From positions 672,634 to 736,633 of the forward strand of contig SVHV01000001.1 in NCBI GenBank assembly GCA_015055605.1: 64,000 nt of DNA, read 5' to 3'. Source of the stretch: Clostridiales bacterium. Lineage in GTDB: Bacteria; Bacillota; Clostridia; Christensenellales; UBA1242. A model generated the notes under the pieces. The model was given only the letters and a program-made list of their open reading frames with translations, had not been told where the DNA came from and did not search any database. Below are positions 41,047-50,998 of this stretch, in pieces. How positions within the stretch are numbered: position 1 is the first letter of the stretch; each line of letters begins with the position of its first letter. A program made the position numbers and the translations under genes.

Positions 41047-43348
41047 ATATAGTCATATTTGTAACTGTACTAATTTCTTTGATTAATTCATCAACAGATA
41101 AACTATTCAAATCTTTATTAAATACTGACTTATCATAAAAACTTTCATGTGAAATATTACCATTAGTTGTATTAACTTTAAAAATTGAAATTACAACCGG
41201 TTTGTCAAAGATTGAAATATTTTGTTTATCAAAATATTCTTTATAAGCACCTTTTAACATGTTTGTTTTTTCAGGGTTGATATCTTTTTCTCCTTTAACC
41301 TCAATATATAAGAAAGCATTATTGTTAAATTTAATTATAAAGTCAAAGAAACTATGTTTAAGGTTGTTATACTTATCAATATATGCGCTGTTAACATTGC
41401 TTGTTGTAAAGTTTTTGCCCCAAACCTTAATACATTCTTCATCATAGTCAATATCGCTAATTTTATTAAACACATAAACTTCTGGACTTGTATTATTTTC
41501 TCCAATAGGTTGATAGTTGTCTTTACCATTTAATTTTGTATCAAATAAATATGAATGCATTCTTGTTTTTTCTTCATGAGAAACATTTGTATAGATTTCA
41601 GTATAAGCTTGAGGTGTATAAGGGCTCGATACAACTTTATATTTAGGCTTGAATAGTTTGTTTTTATTTATCAAGTTTACGATATCATTCTTAAAGTGTT
41701 GAGTGATAGTTAAATAGAAAATTTCTTTTGTACATTTATAACCATAAATATCTATATTGGATAAATTTTCTTTCCAAAAGCTTTGTAGGATTTTTTCACA
41801 TTTTTCAAAAAGATCTACATTGTTTGTTTTTACTTTTTGATATAGCTTAATGAATTGAAATACATTTGAAATTTTTGAAATATATTCTCCACCAGTTACT
41901 GTACTATGCACATCTTTATAATATAAGCCAGATGAATCCTTCACAAAGTAGTTTTTGATGGTTTGAATAATTTTGTTTTTATTATCTGTTAAATATGTTA
42001 ACAAATCATTCTTTAATCCTTGTTCTGAAACCTTTTTAGAAAAATCTTTAACCTTTGTAATTTCAATAGACATAAACTCTTCATTTAAGAATTTATCTTT
42101 TACTTTTGCATTAAATATTGTTAGGTTTCTATCTTGAGGAGCGTTAGAATAAATATAATATTTGTCTGTAATTTCATTCTTTGCAAGATTAGGATAACAA
42201 TTTCTCTTAATTCTTCCAATAGTTTGAATATTTAATCCGTCAGAGCAAACCTTTCTTAATTGTAATAACATACATGCTCTTGGAATATCCCAACCTGTGG
42301 CTGGACCAACTTTAAAAATAATAGCATCTATATCACTAGTGTTTTCAGTAACTTCACTCAATGTGAAATGATCTTTGTATATTGTATAACTATCTTTGTC
42401 GTTACTACCAAAATATTGAACCCAACTTAATCCGTTTTTTGTTAATTCTTTTTTGATTTTTTGTAATGATTCATTAAATGCAATACTTTCTTCAGTATTC
42501 GTTTTAGAGTCGTTTTTAACTTGAATAAGCATTGCTGGTCTAATGTAGGCGCCATCATTTTCAAGTTTCTTATATTCTTCCTTGATGTTTTTAAAATTCT
42601 CTATAGCATCTAGCAACATGTCATCATCAGTCATACTGTCTTTAAGCAATGTTTGAGCTTGAGTTTTAAGTAGAAACTTTCCATCATTTTTTGTAGGATT
42701 ATTTAAATCTTCTTCTGTTAAAACAACTTTATTAATTGTCGTATCCTTATAGTTAGGAGTCGCAGTCATCTTAACCACCATATCAGCATTGTTTTGCATT
42801 AAGTCTTCAAATGTTTTCTCATCTTCTCCAGAGCTTATTTTCCCACCAATATGCGCTTCATCTCTGATATATATTAATTTATATTCGTTGTTTTTAATCA
42901 TATCAACAAAGTCATCTATTATATGCCTTGTTGTTAATATTCTATCTTTTCCAAAACTGCTTTTGCCAAAGATATAAACTTTATTTTCTTCTGGGATAAT
43001 TCTTATTGTTCCATCAGTTTTAGCATCGTTTTTATTTGTTTCGCTAGGGCTTTTTATATATTCAACTGAAAATTCAGAGAACGGAAGATCTTGTTTGTAT
43101 TGTAATATTTTTTGTTCAAAAGAGAAAGGCAGATCCGATGAAGAAGGTGTTGCTATTACAAAAACAAATTTATCAGTAGGATTTTGTGCCATAATTTCAG
43201 ATATAAAAGCACTTGCCATTAAAGTTTTACCACTACCTGTAGGGGCTTTGAAATCAACTTTAGTTTTTTGATTTGGATTATATAGAGCAACTAGTTGATC
43301 AACTGTATTTTTTTGTAAATTAGTTAATTCCATATTATTCCTCACCAT
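41045..43348 (-). CDS. Type III restriction endonuclease subunit (Res)
   Basis: VDFKAPTGSGKTLMASAFISE Walker A; RDEAHIG; TIGRIKRNC; C-term ...DFIIKFNNNAFLYIEVKGEKD PD-ExK-like nuclease. Start may be M6. Confidence 0.88.
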   Translation of the reverse strand: MVRNNMELTNLQKNTVDQLVALYNPNQKTKVDFKAPTGSGKTLMASAFISEIMAQNPTDKFVFVIATPSSSDLPFSFEQKILQYKQDLPFSEFSVEYIKSPSETNKNDAKTDGTIRIIPEENKVYIFGKSSFGKDRILTTRHIIDDFVDMIKNNEYKLIYIRDEAHIGGKISSGEDEKTFEDLMQNNADMVVKMTATPNYKDTTINKVVLTEEDLNNPTKNDGKFLLKTQAQTLLKDSMTDDDMLLDAIENFKNIKEEYKKLENDGAYIRPAMLIQVKNDSKTNTEESIAFNESLQKIKKELTKNGLSWVQYFGSNDKDSYTIYKDHFTLSEVTENTSDIDAIIFKVGPATGWDIPRACMLLQLRKVCSDGLNIQTIGRIKRNCYPNLAKNEITDKYYIYSNAPQDRNLTIFNAKVKDKFLNEEFMSIEITKVKDFSKKVSEQGLKNDLLTYLTDNKNKIIQTIKNYFVKDSSGLYYKDVHSTVTGGEYISKISNVFQFIKLYQKVKTNNVDLFEKCEKILQSFWKENLSNIDIYGYKCTKEIFYLTITQHFKNDIVNLINKNKLFKPKYKVVSSPYTPQAYTEIYTNVSHEEKTRMHSYLFDTKLNGKDNYQPIGENNTSPEVYVFNKISDIDYDEECIKVWGKNFTTSNVNSAYIDKYNNLKHSFFDFIIKFNNNAFLYIEVKGEKDINPEKTNMLKGAYKEYFDKQNISIFDKPVVISIFKVNTTNGNISHESFYDKSVFNKDLNSLSVDELIKEISTVTNMTI

Positions 43349-45008
43349 TATCCTTATATGGAGTTAAAGATGACAAAACATTATAGATATTCATGTTGCT
43401 ATTTTTTATATAATCAGGTTTAAGTTTTGCAAAGTTTGATTCAACTTCATCTTTTATTTTTTCAGCTTTTTCAATTTCTGTAATATTTAATTCTTGTTTA
43501 ACTATGTCAAAAACTCTTAATGAGTTGCCGTCTAGATTCTTTTTATCTTTTGAATAAGTCCATTCAAAATCTTCTCCTTTAGAACCTACACCTTTAATTA
43601 TTCTATATAATCTTTCTCTTGTGATGTCTTTAGCAATATTGTTTTCGTTGTTTGTTACTAAAATGAATTTTCTGTTTCCTCCATCTTCTTCATTTAGTTC
43701 CATAACAGCTTGACCTGTTGTTCCAGAACCAGCAAAGAAATCTAAAACTATTGCATCACTTTTATTATATATTTTTAAACAAGTATTAATAAGAGTTGAT
43801 GGTTTTGGAAAATCAAATTGTTCTAAAATGTTAAATGATCTAAGTTCTTTTTTAGCATTATCATTTGAATATATGTTATCAACAAACTCTAATGTGTTAT
43901 ATGATTTTAAATCATGACATTTTTCAAGACGATAGCCATTTTTATCTTCTATAATTTTTACATTGGTATAAGATTTTGTATAAATTCTCTTTCTTTTGCC
44001 ATTCTTTATAACAATAAATCCGTTTTTTAAACCCCATTCCACAAGTTTTGGAGACCATCTCCATGTCCAATCAAATTTTTTTGTTTGTCCATTTTGTCTT
44101 TTCTCCCAATCTTCTTTAGACCCTCCAGGATAAAAAGTTTCTCCGTCAATAGTTAAAGGGTAATCCATTGATTTGCTATAAGATAAAGAATCATAATCTA
44201 AGCATTGATTTAATCTATAGGCTCCACGCTCCTCATAGAATTGATCTTTAAACAACTCATTTTCATTGCGTTCATTTTCTTTATCTGCAAAATTTAATAA
44301 ATTTTTATTTTTTGCAACAATAAGTAAATAATCGTGGTTCTTTGCAATTGTATCAGTTGTTTTTCCTGATTTTTTAACTAGACGGGGAAGATTTGCAACA
44401 AAATTTTCTTCTCCAAAAATATTATCTAATAATACCTTTAAATATGATTGCTCACAATCGTCTATTGATATAAACATTACACCTTTGTCTGAAAGAATCT
44501 TTTTTGCTAATTTTAATCTTTCATTCATCATATTAAGCCACCCATCTCTAGTATATTTATCACGATAAATGAACTTATTTTTGCAATCTATTTCTTCTTT
44601 ATAATCGTTACCTTCTTGTTTGGTTTTTTCTGTATTATAGGGTGGATCAATATAAACTACATCTACCAATCCTTTACCTTGTTTATCGGTGTACATGGCA
44701 ACTAGATTTTTAAGAGCATCATAATTTTCTCCGATAATTAAAGCATGTTCCAAAGCATTTTTGTTTTCCAAATTTACTCCGAACTTTTCATTTTCTTTTA
44801 TATAGGCAACGCAATTATGATTAATTTCTGGAGCTTCATCAAAAACAAAACCTGTTTTAACTCTTTGGCTTATTAATCCCCAAACAGCATCTAGATCATT
44901 ATCATTTGTTTGATCTATTATTTTTTTAGCGATTTCTTTTTGATCATTGTTAAAACTTTCTTTTGCTATCTTATCAATTCTTTGCTTAAAAAACTCTTTT
45001 TTATTCAT
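43335..45008 (-). CDS. Type III DNA-methyltransferase subunit (Mod), adenine-N6
   Basis: VVYIDPPYNTEKTKQEGNDY (DPPY) and VLDFFAGSGTTGQAVMELN (FxGxG); overlaps res by 14 nt. Confidence 0.93.
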   Translation of the reverse strand: MNKKEFFKQRIDKIAKESFNNDQKEIAKKIIDQTNDNDLDAVWGLISQRVKTGFVFDEAPEINHNCVAYIKENEKFGVNLENKNALEHALIIGENYDALKNLVAMYTDKQGKGLVDVVYIDPPYNTEKTKQEGNDYKEEIDCKNKFIYRDKYTRDGWLNMMNERLKLAKKILSDKGVMFISIDDCEQSYLKVLLDNIFGEENFVANLPRLVKKSGKTTDTIAKNHDYLLIVAKNKNLLNFADKENERNENELFKDQFYEERGAYRLNQCLDYDSLSYSKSMDYPLTIDGETFYPGGSKEDWEKRQNGQTKKFDWTWRWSPKLVEWGLKNGFIVIKNGKRKRIYTKSYTNVKIIEDKNGYRLEKCHDLKSYNTLEFVDNIYSNDNAKKELRSFNILEQFDFPKPSTLINTCLKIYNKSDAIVLDFFAGSGTTGQAVMELNEEDGGNRKFILVTNNENNIAKDITRERLYRIIKGVGSKGEDFEWTYSKDKKNLDGNSLRVFDIVKQELNITEIEKAEKIKDEVESNFAKLKPDYIKNSNMNIYNVLSSLTPYKDNGEE

Positions 45009-45318
45009 ATATATTCTCCTTGCTATTTCTTATTTTTTGTATCCACTCCGGATTGCTGTTTATAATCTCTTTAATATCTAGAGGTATATCTTCCACCGCT
45101 TTAGCAGCTAAATCAAAAAGTTTATCTCTAGCTTTACCATGAAGGTTGAGTCCATTTGCAATGTCGTTGAGTCTCTTATAGTTTTGAGGTGGCTTTGTGT
45201 TACCCTGCTCAATATCCCACAAATAAGGTTTAGAGCAACCACAAAAATCAGCAAGTTGTTGCAAACTTACCTTACCTCTACATTTATTTAAATATTTACC
45301 AAAGTCGTTATTTTTCAT
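45001..45318 (-). CDS. HTH (XRE-type) regulator leading the type III RM operon
   Basis: VSLQQLADFCGCSKPYLWDIEQGNTKPPQNYKRLNDIANGL; overlaps mod by 8 nt. Confidence 0.85.
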   Translation of the reverse strand: MKNNDFGKYLNKCRGKVSLQQLADFCGCSKPYLWDIEQGNTKPPQNYKRLNDIANGLNLHGKARDKLFDLAAKAVEDIPLDIKEIINSNPEWIQKIRNSKENIYE

Positions 45319-45399
45319 TGTTTTCTCCGTAAATATGTTAGTTAACTTATTTACATATTAACACATTAAAATTAAAAACTCAACTATTTGTCAAAAAAA

Positions 45400-45430
45400 A
45401 TAAGAAGCAGTGTAGTATTACTGCTTCTTT
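45400..45430. terminator. Intrinsic terminator
   Basis: AAGAAGCAGTgtagtattACTGCTTCTTTT. Confidence 0.75.
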
Positions 45431-45606
45431 TGATATAAATTATAGTATTCTGTTAATGGTTTTCCTTTGTATTGGAAATGGAGGATGCCGTTGATTGCTT
45501 TTGTTGTGTTCAACAAAAGTTTTGCAAGTCCTGTTAGATACATGGTTTGACCATTATATTTTATTTTTCTGTCATCTACTACATAACATTTTCTATTTGT
45601 TTCCAT
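45418..45606 (-). CDS. Small hypothetical (phage/plasmid-type) protein
   Basis: METNRKCYVVDDRKIKYNGQTMYLTGLAKLLLNTTKAINGILHFQYKGKPLTEYY; 62 aa with terminator. Confidence 0.5.
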   Translation of the reverse strand: METNRKCYVVDDRKIKYNGQTMYLTGLAKLLLNTTKAINGILHFQYKGKPLTEYYNLYQKKQ

Positions 45607-45723
45607 ATATCCATATCTGCATATAATGAAAAATCTGGCGTTAATAAAAACTTATATTGCATTAACTTTCGAATTATACCAAGCACCAACATTACCAATG
45701 AAACATAAAGCTATAAATGGTAA

Positions 45724-46320
45724 TTAAAAGTTTTTGTCAAGATAGTCTTGAGCCTCTTCAGAGCCATTTTGAACAGCCCTCTCTAACCACATTCTGGCCG
45801 ACACTTTGTCTACAGACACTGCATAGCCTTCATTATAACAAGTACCTAATGAATATTGAGCATCAGCATATCCTTTGTATGCAGCTCTAGTGATATAGTC
45901 TATACCCTCTATTGCATTACTCATACCATAGTCAGCATTTAAACACATATCGCCATATCTATACATAGCTTTCACATTACCCAAATCTGCAGCCTGTTTA
46001 TAATATTTAGCAGCAGACTCAAAGTCTTGCTCAACACCGTATCCATCTAAGTAACACATAGCAACATTACACATTGCTCTATCGTTACCCATTGACGCAG
46101 ATTTCATAAAGCAATCAAATGCCACATTAGGTTCATCATAATCATCACTACTATAAATAATCTTACCTAACTCATTAGCCTCCTCAAAAAGAGCCTCTTC
46201 CTCTGAGTCCATAAAATAATCGTGTGCCAGCATAGGGTCAAAGCCCTCATACTCTTGATTAGCATAAATATGGCCTAAGTAGTAATTAACTTCTGAGTCA
46301 GCATCACATTGAGAAAGCAT
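45724..46320 (-). CDS. Sel1-like repeat (TPR) protein; N-terminus appears frameshifted
   Basis: SASMGNDRAMCNVAMCYLDGYGVEQDFESAAKYYKQAADLGNVKAMYRYGDMCL Sel1 repeats. Coding frame extends to about 46424 (SEDEEDEEEDIDYKALGIETCDNGDFDEAVEM) without a canonical start. Confidence 0.8.
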   Translation of the reverse strand: MLSQCDADSEVNYYLGHIYANQEYEGFDPMLAHDYFMDSEEEALFEEANELGKIIYSSDDYDEPNVAFDCFMKSASMGNDRAMCNVAMCYLDGYGVEQDFESAAKYYKQAADLGNVKAMYRYGDMCLNADYGMSNAIEGIDYITRAAYKGYADAQYSLGTCYNEGYAVSVDKVSARMWLERAVQNGSEEAQDYLDKNF

Positions 46321-46430
46321 TTCTACAGCCTCATCAAAGTCACCATTGTCACAAGTCTCTATACCTAATGCCTTGTAGTCAATGTCCTCCTCTTCATCTT
46401 CTTCGTCTTCAGACTCATAATTTTTTCTCC

Positions 46431-46550
46431 TTAATTAAAAATCCCCTTGATAACACTAACAATGTCTGGTAGCCAACCGAAATAGCATATTGCATATCCT
46501 AAAGCCAGTGTAGCCACAAATGACAAAATCTTTTTAATGATTTTAAACAC
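46431..46550 (-). CDS. Small 39-aa membrane protein (GTG start)
   Basis: GGAGG-7 nt-GTG: VFKIIKKILSFVATLALGYAICYFGWLPDIVSVIKGIFN*; single hydrophobic helix. Below ORF-track cutoff. Confidence 0.6.
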   Translation of the reverse strand: MFKIIKKILSFVATLALGYAICYFGWLPDIVSVIKGIFN

Positions 46551-46776
46551 GACACAACCTCCATCTTTAATCTTGTCATTGGTAGTATAACACACAAAAT
46601 AAAATCTACATAGCTACACTTTTTCACACATTAAAGTTCCTATTTAAGGCAAAAATAGCGTTTTGTTGAGATTTTTTGTTCCTACAATATTTCATTTTTG
46701 ACTCATTTGTATTATTTCCGACATCAAATCGCTACTTGTTTTTAATGAATTTTCACCAAAATCTAATATCAATAAA

Positions 46777-46808
46777 AAAACACTCAGGCAAAACAGCCTG
46801 AGTGTTTC
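46777..46808. terminator. Intrinsic terminator
   Basis: AAAACACTCAGGC-aaaaca-GCCTGAGTGTTT. Confidence 0.85.
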
Positions 46809-46810
46809 TA

Positions 46811-47914
46811 TTATTCAGTTTCATATACTTCCAGAGCATTTTTGTATCTATCCTTAAACTTATTCCTAAGATATAGAGGCTCAAGAATTTCTGCATCTCT
46901 AACAAACTTAAGGAAATACGACATACACTGCATTTCGGTACAATGAAATACATAAGTCAAGTCTTCGCCATCTACCTTAGTATAATTATTAGGTCTAAGG
47001 TAAAGTAGCCTATTATAATTTTCGTATCCCTTCTTAGTAAATCTAATTTTCACATCAATCAAATCACCAGCCATAAACTGAGGGGTCTTTTCTCGCAATT
47101 CTTTTTCTATACAATCTTTCTTCTCTTGAGACAAACGCCCACTCATGGTAGTACACACCATAACTTTGTCTATTCTAGATATTCTAAAGCTTGAAATTTT
47201 CTTTTCAGTAAGAGTATTATCTGGCAAAATTTCTTCTGCTAGTCCTACTAAATAGTTATATGATTTTGTCGTATCCTGAACTATTTTATATGGTGTTACA
47301 TAAAACTTTCTATTATAAGTTGTATTAGCAATAGGATTGTGTTTCTGTTTAATGGTAATCTTTAGTTTCTTTTGCTCACTTATGGCCTTGTTTATCTCGT
47401 CAAAGTTTTTCTTAAAGAAAACACGCTCTCTTTCAAAAGTTTGCAATAGACAATACTCCTCATACAAAGCCTTTAGATACTGTCCAACATTATCGTCATA
47501 ATATTTTTCTTCATGAACATCATCTCTGAGTAAATTTACATTACCTTGATTAATTCTAAACTTCTCACCATGCCCCTTAGGATAACTATATGTCTTATTA
47601 ATTAATTCGTCCATATATGCTTTACATATACTAGATACCACTCTAGATAACGATTCATCCATATCAGACCCTTTGTTATCTCCAGAAAGGAGCCTGCGCA
47701 ATTCTTCTTCCTTATTCTTGCACCTAAGACTAATAGAAGCCTCTGCTAATTCGTAAAAATTAGCAATTACAGTATTTAAAAATCCAGATTTTGATTCAGC
47801 CTTTTCATCAAGATAAAAATTCTTTATATCCTGTTCAATAACACACCATGCACTTTCTGATAGGTTTATATGCTGTTTCTTGTCTAAATCTTCTCCATTG
47901 AAAAAAAATCCCAT
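46811..47914 (-). CDS. WYL domain-containing putative regulator
   Basis: TYNRKFYVTPYKIVQDTTKSYNYLVGLAEE...SSFRISRIDKVMV is a WYL-type core. Confidence 0.7.
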   Translation of the reverse strand: MGFFFNGEDLDKKQHINLSESAWCVIEQDIKNFYLDEKAESKSGFLNTVIANFYELAEASISLRCKNKEEELRRLLSGDNKGSDMDESLSRVVSSICKAYMDELINKTYSYPKGHGEKFRINQGNVNLLRDDVHEEKYYDDNVGQYLKALYEEYCLLQTFERERVFFKKNFDEINKAISEQKKLKITIKQKHNPIANTTYNRKFYVTPYKIVQDTTKSYNYLVGLAEEILPDNTLTEKKISSFRISRIDKVMVCTTMSGRLSQEKKDCIEKELREKTPQFMAGDLIDVKIRFTKKGYENYNRLLYLRPNNYTKVDGEDLTYVFHCTEMQCMSYFLKFVRDAEILEPLYLRNKFKDRYKNALEVYETE

Positions 47915-48191
47915 TATACACCAACCTTTCCTAAGTATAACATAAAAAACAAAATTTTGTATAAAATTTTCGTTTATTTATTGTAAAATATTATACACAT
48001 ATAATTAATTATTTTAATAATAAAAGACAAGCATTTTCTCAAGAAACTCATACAAAAAAGAGAGCCAATTCATTTTGAAATTCACAATATAGGTGCTACA
48101 CTAAAACTAAATAATAACATAAAACACATTGAAATCTCGACCATACAATACTACACACAAACAAATTTTAATGTTGTAAAAGTGAGGCTTA

Positions 48192-48860
48192 ATGGATAAA
48201 AAGATATTTTTTAATATAGAAAAATTAGATAAAATAATCAATCAAGACCAAAAAGTTTTTATTTTCAATAAAAGCAGAGAAGGAACAGGACACTCTGGTT
48301 TTGCATTGAGATTTTGCGAGCGTACACTACTAAAAAACCTACTTGAAAACAAAGTGCCTTGTGCCGTTATACACACATCTTACGGTGACACATTTCAGGA
48401 CATGTATAGATTTCAAGAGGGCTGGAAAAATAACACTATTACTCTAGAACAAACAGAGGAATTTGATCTCCAAGCAAGTGCAAAAATTATACAATATCCA
48501 CTTTACGAATTTAAAATATATGGCAATGACACAGATTCTATCTTAGACTATACACAAAACTTCATAAATAATAAGGTTAAGTATATATTTATAACAAACA
48601 TAGAAGTATCTGAGCCCAAAAACCTTAAGATTATAGAAAAAATAATGGACATAGCAGAATCAACAGATATCACATTTATCTTAAGACCATATTTTTATAG
48701 TACAAAATTACCAAAGAGAATTGAAGACTGCAAAGTAGACTTCATTAAAGATAAAGATAGCCAAGAAATCACAGTATCCTGCTTAGATAAAGATGGGAAT
48801 AGGGTTTACTCAGAGCCAATGAAACACTATCAAAATGAAGGAATGGGATACATAGAATAG
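48192..48860 (+). CDS. Hypothetical protein with RecA/DnaB-like fold and degenerate P-loop
   Basis: KVFIFNKSREGTGHSGFALRFCERTLLKNLLENKVPCAVIHTSYGD; Walker A Lys replaced by His. Fold is inferred. Confidence 0.45.
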   Translation: MDKKIFFNIEKLDKIINQDQKVFIFNKSREGTGHSGFALRFCERTLLKNLLENKVPCAVIHTSYGDTFQDMYRFQEGWKNNTITLEQTEEFDLQASAKIIQYPLYEFKIYGNDTDSILDYTQNFINNKVKYIFITNIEVSEPKNLKIIEKIMDIAESTDITFILRPYFYSTKLPKRIEDCKVDFIKDKDSQEITVSCLDKDGNRVYSEPMKHYQNEGMGYIE

Positions 48861-48868
48861 GAGTTAAT

Positions 48869-49564
48869 ATGAGAACAATAGAAAACGAAGTAAATTATTT
48901 CGCTCTACAAGGAGAGCTATTTGTAGCATTAAAAAATGCAGCAAAAGACTACATCAAGAAGATGAAAAAAGTAAGCATAATCAAACTAAAAAGAATGCTA
49001 AGAACAGACATAAAAACAGTAAAGAGTGTTCTAGAACAGTTAGAGAGAGAAACATATATTAAATGTACTGGTAGATTTAGAAAGACATATATTTTGATAG
49101 AAAAAACATTCCAACCTACAACACAAGAATCTAAAAACCCTACTTATGATAGTGTACTAGCAGAGGTCAAAGAGTATATAAAGACTAGTGACACCATTAG
49201 TGCATCTAGAGTACAAGCTAGATGGAGCATCGGCTACCCTACTGCACACAAAATCATGGAAACATTACTTAAAGAGGGCCTTGTCAAATCAACCAAAGAA
49301 GGTACTTACACCGTTCTCAGAGAATCTGGAGTAACCGAACCCCAAAAACATCAAGCAGAACAACCCAAATTAGAGCAATCTACAATAGACGAGAAATTAA
49401 TAAAGAAAATCAAAACATATCTAAAAACTGCTGATTATATATCAGTAAGCAGAATACAAGCCAAATTCTCTATCGGCTATCCAAAAGCTCTCAAAATCAT
49501 GAACTTACTCATTGAAGAAGGACTTGTTAAAAAAGACAACAACGGATATACAATAATCAGATAA
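48869..49564 (+). CDS. Tandem FtsK-gamma-like winged-helix protein (no motor domain)
   Basis: Two copies: DSVLAEVKEYIKTSDTISASRVQARWSIGYPTAHKIMETLLKEGLVKS and EKLIKKIKTYLKTADYISVSRIQAKFSIGYPKALKIMNLLIEEGLVKK; possible third wHTH at N-term. Confidence 0.7.
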   Translation: MRTIENEVNYFALQGELFVALKNAAKDYIKKMKKVSIIKLKRMLRTDIKTVKSVLEQLERETYIKCTGRFRKTYILIEKTFQPTTQESKNPTYDSVLAEVKEYIKTSDTISASRVQARWSIGYPTAHKIMETLLKEGLVKSTKEGTYTVLRESGVTEPQKHQAEQPKLEQSTIDEKLIKKIKTYLKTADYISVSRIQAKFSIGYPKALKIMNLLIEEGLVKKDNNGYTIIR

Positions 49565-49576
49565 TGTAATTATACC

Positions 49577-49606
49577 AAAACACGCCGAAAGGTGTGTTTT
49601 GTTTAT
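49577..49606 (+). terminator. Intrinsic terminator
   Basis: CAAAACACGCCgaaaGGTGTGTTTTGTTT. Confidence 0.7.
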
Positions 49607-49731
49607 CTAATAAAATACATAAAGAATCAATAACCTTGCTGGTTATAGATTTGAAAACAACACAGAGAAAGATTGTTTATAAACACAAAACACCCATAAT
49701 AAATCTATTTAAACACATACAAGAGGTAAAT

Positions 49732-50493
49732 ATGACAAAACAAATACGAATAGCCAGTTACAATATCAGTGGTGGATTTTATATAGGAAATGAGGACGAA
49801 GAATATCTAGACAGAGAAGCAATCAATTCTGTAGACAACAAACTACTATATGAACTCATCAACACGATAAATAACGAGAACATAGACATTCTATGCCTTC
49901 AAGAAGTAATCACAACTCCTCATGTAAAATATATAGAGCAAATAGCTAATGCCACCAGCCTTAAATATTACGATTCTTTTGAACTAAGTCCATGCAATAT
50001 CGTAAAAGACACCGAGGCAGGAATAGCTATCATGTCTAAATATCCACTACACACACTAACAAAACAATTATTTCCAAACCCCAGAATTGCTTTTACAACA
50101 TCTTCTGGCAACACATATTACACTTATGATAAAGGATATATGGTTTGTGAGGTTGAAATAGACAATAATAAAATCAAAGTATTTAATCATCACAATTTTC
50201 CATTTCGCAGATTTCGTTCCACTGCTAGAGATAATATGCTAGTCTTTGAGCACTTCGATAGCATTCTAAAAAAAGAAAACCCAGATGCAGTAATGGGCGA
50301 CTTCAATACAGAAGACTTTATGGACCTAGTGCCCACACTAAATACATTCTATAATAGAACAATAAATACCATTACAACTGTAGATGGTATGAGTTTTGAT
50401 GAAATACTACTTAGAAACAAGTCAAACACCAAGGGGAGACTTATTAGAGGACTATCTGACCACTACATGGTAACAACAACACTAAATATATAA
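49732..50493 (+). CDS. Endonuclease/exonuclease/phosphatase family protein
   Basis: IRIASYNISGGF, ENIDILCLQEVIT, VMGDFNTEDF, LSDHYMV. ORF 49594..50493; start MTKQIR at 49732 favoured by position after the terminator. Confidence 0.87.
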   Translation: MTKQIRIASYNISGGFYIGNEDEEYLDREAINSVDNKLLYELINTINNENIDILCLQEVITTPHVKYIEQIANATSLKYYDSFELSPCNIVKDTEAGIAIMSKYPLHTLTKQLFPNPRIAFTTSSGNTYYTYDKGYMVCEVEIDNNKIKVFNHHNFPFRRFRSTARDNMLVFEHFDSILKKENPDAVMGDFNTEDFMDLVPTLNTFYNRTINTITTVDGMSFDEILLRNKSNTKGRLIRGLSDHYMVTTTLNI

Positions 50494-50501
50494 AGACGAA
50501 A

Positions 50502-50533
50502 AAAAAAAGAACTAACATGATGTTAGTTCTTTT
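50502..50533. terminator. Intrinsic terminator
   Basis: AAAAAGAACTAACATGATGTTAGTTCTTTTT. Confidence 0.85.
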
Positions 50534-50536
50534 TCA

Positions 50537-50995
50537 CTATTTCTCTTCGTTTTCTTTTTTTGCTTTCTCTTGCTCAGCTTTTCTCTCATAGTAGTTTTTG
50601 TATCCTACTTTCTCATTGTCGCCAATATTCCAGCTTTTGCCACCTGTAGCAACGATGCCTAGAACAAATCCTAAGCATACTACAATACATACAATAGGAG
50701 CAATCCAGTTATCTGGAATAGCAATAGCAGATGCGATACTGAATACAGTTACTAAGATTAATCCTAAACCTAACCAAATGTTAGATTTTTTGTAAATAAC
50801 ATTACCTTTCTTGAATACGCCTCTAATAAGTAACAATAGACCGATACCACAAGAAACCATAGCAACAGCATAACTAGCATTGAACCAACCGAATGTCTCA
50901 GGCATTACCATAGATAATAACCATAAAACAGGAGCAGCTAGTATAATTAAACCACATAATAATTTAAATAAAAAATTCTTACTCATTACTTTCAC
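50537..50995 (-). CDS. Hypothetical membrane protein
   Basis: Four hydrophobic segments. Confidence 0.65.
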   Translation of the reverse strand: MKVMSKNFLFKLLCGLIILAAPVLWLLSMVMPETFGWFNASYAVAMVSCGIGLLLLIRGVFKKGNVIYKKSNIWLGLGLILVTVFSIASAIAIPDNWIAPIVCIVVCLGFVLGIVATGGKSWNIGDNEKVGYKNYYERKAEQEKAKKENEEK

Positions 50996-50998
50996 CTC

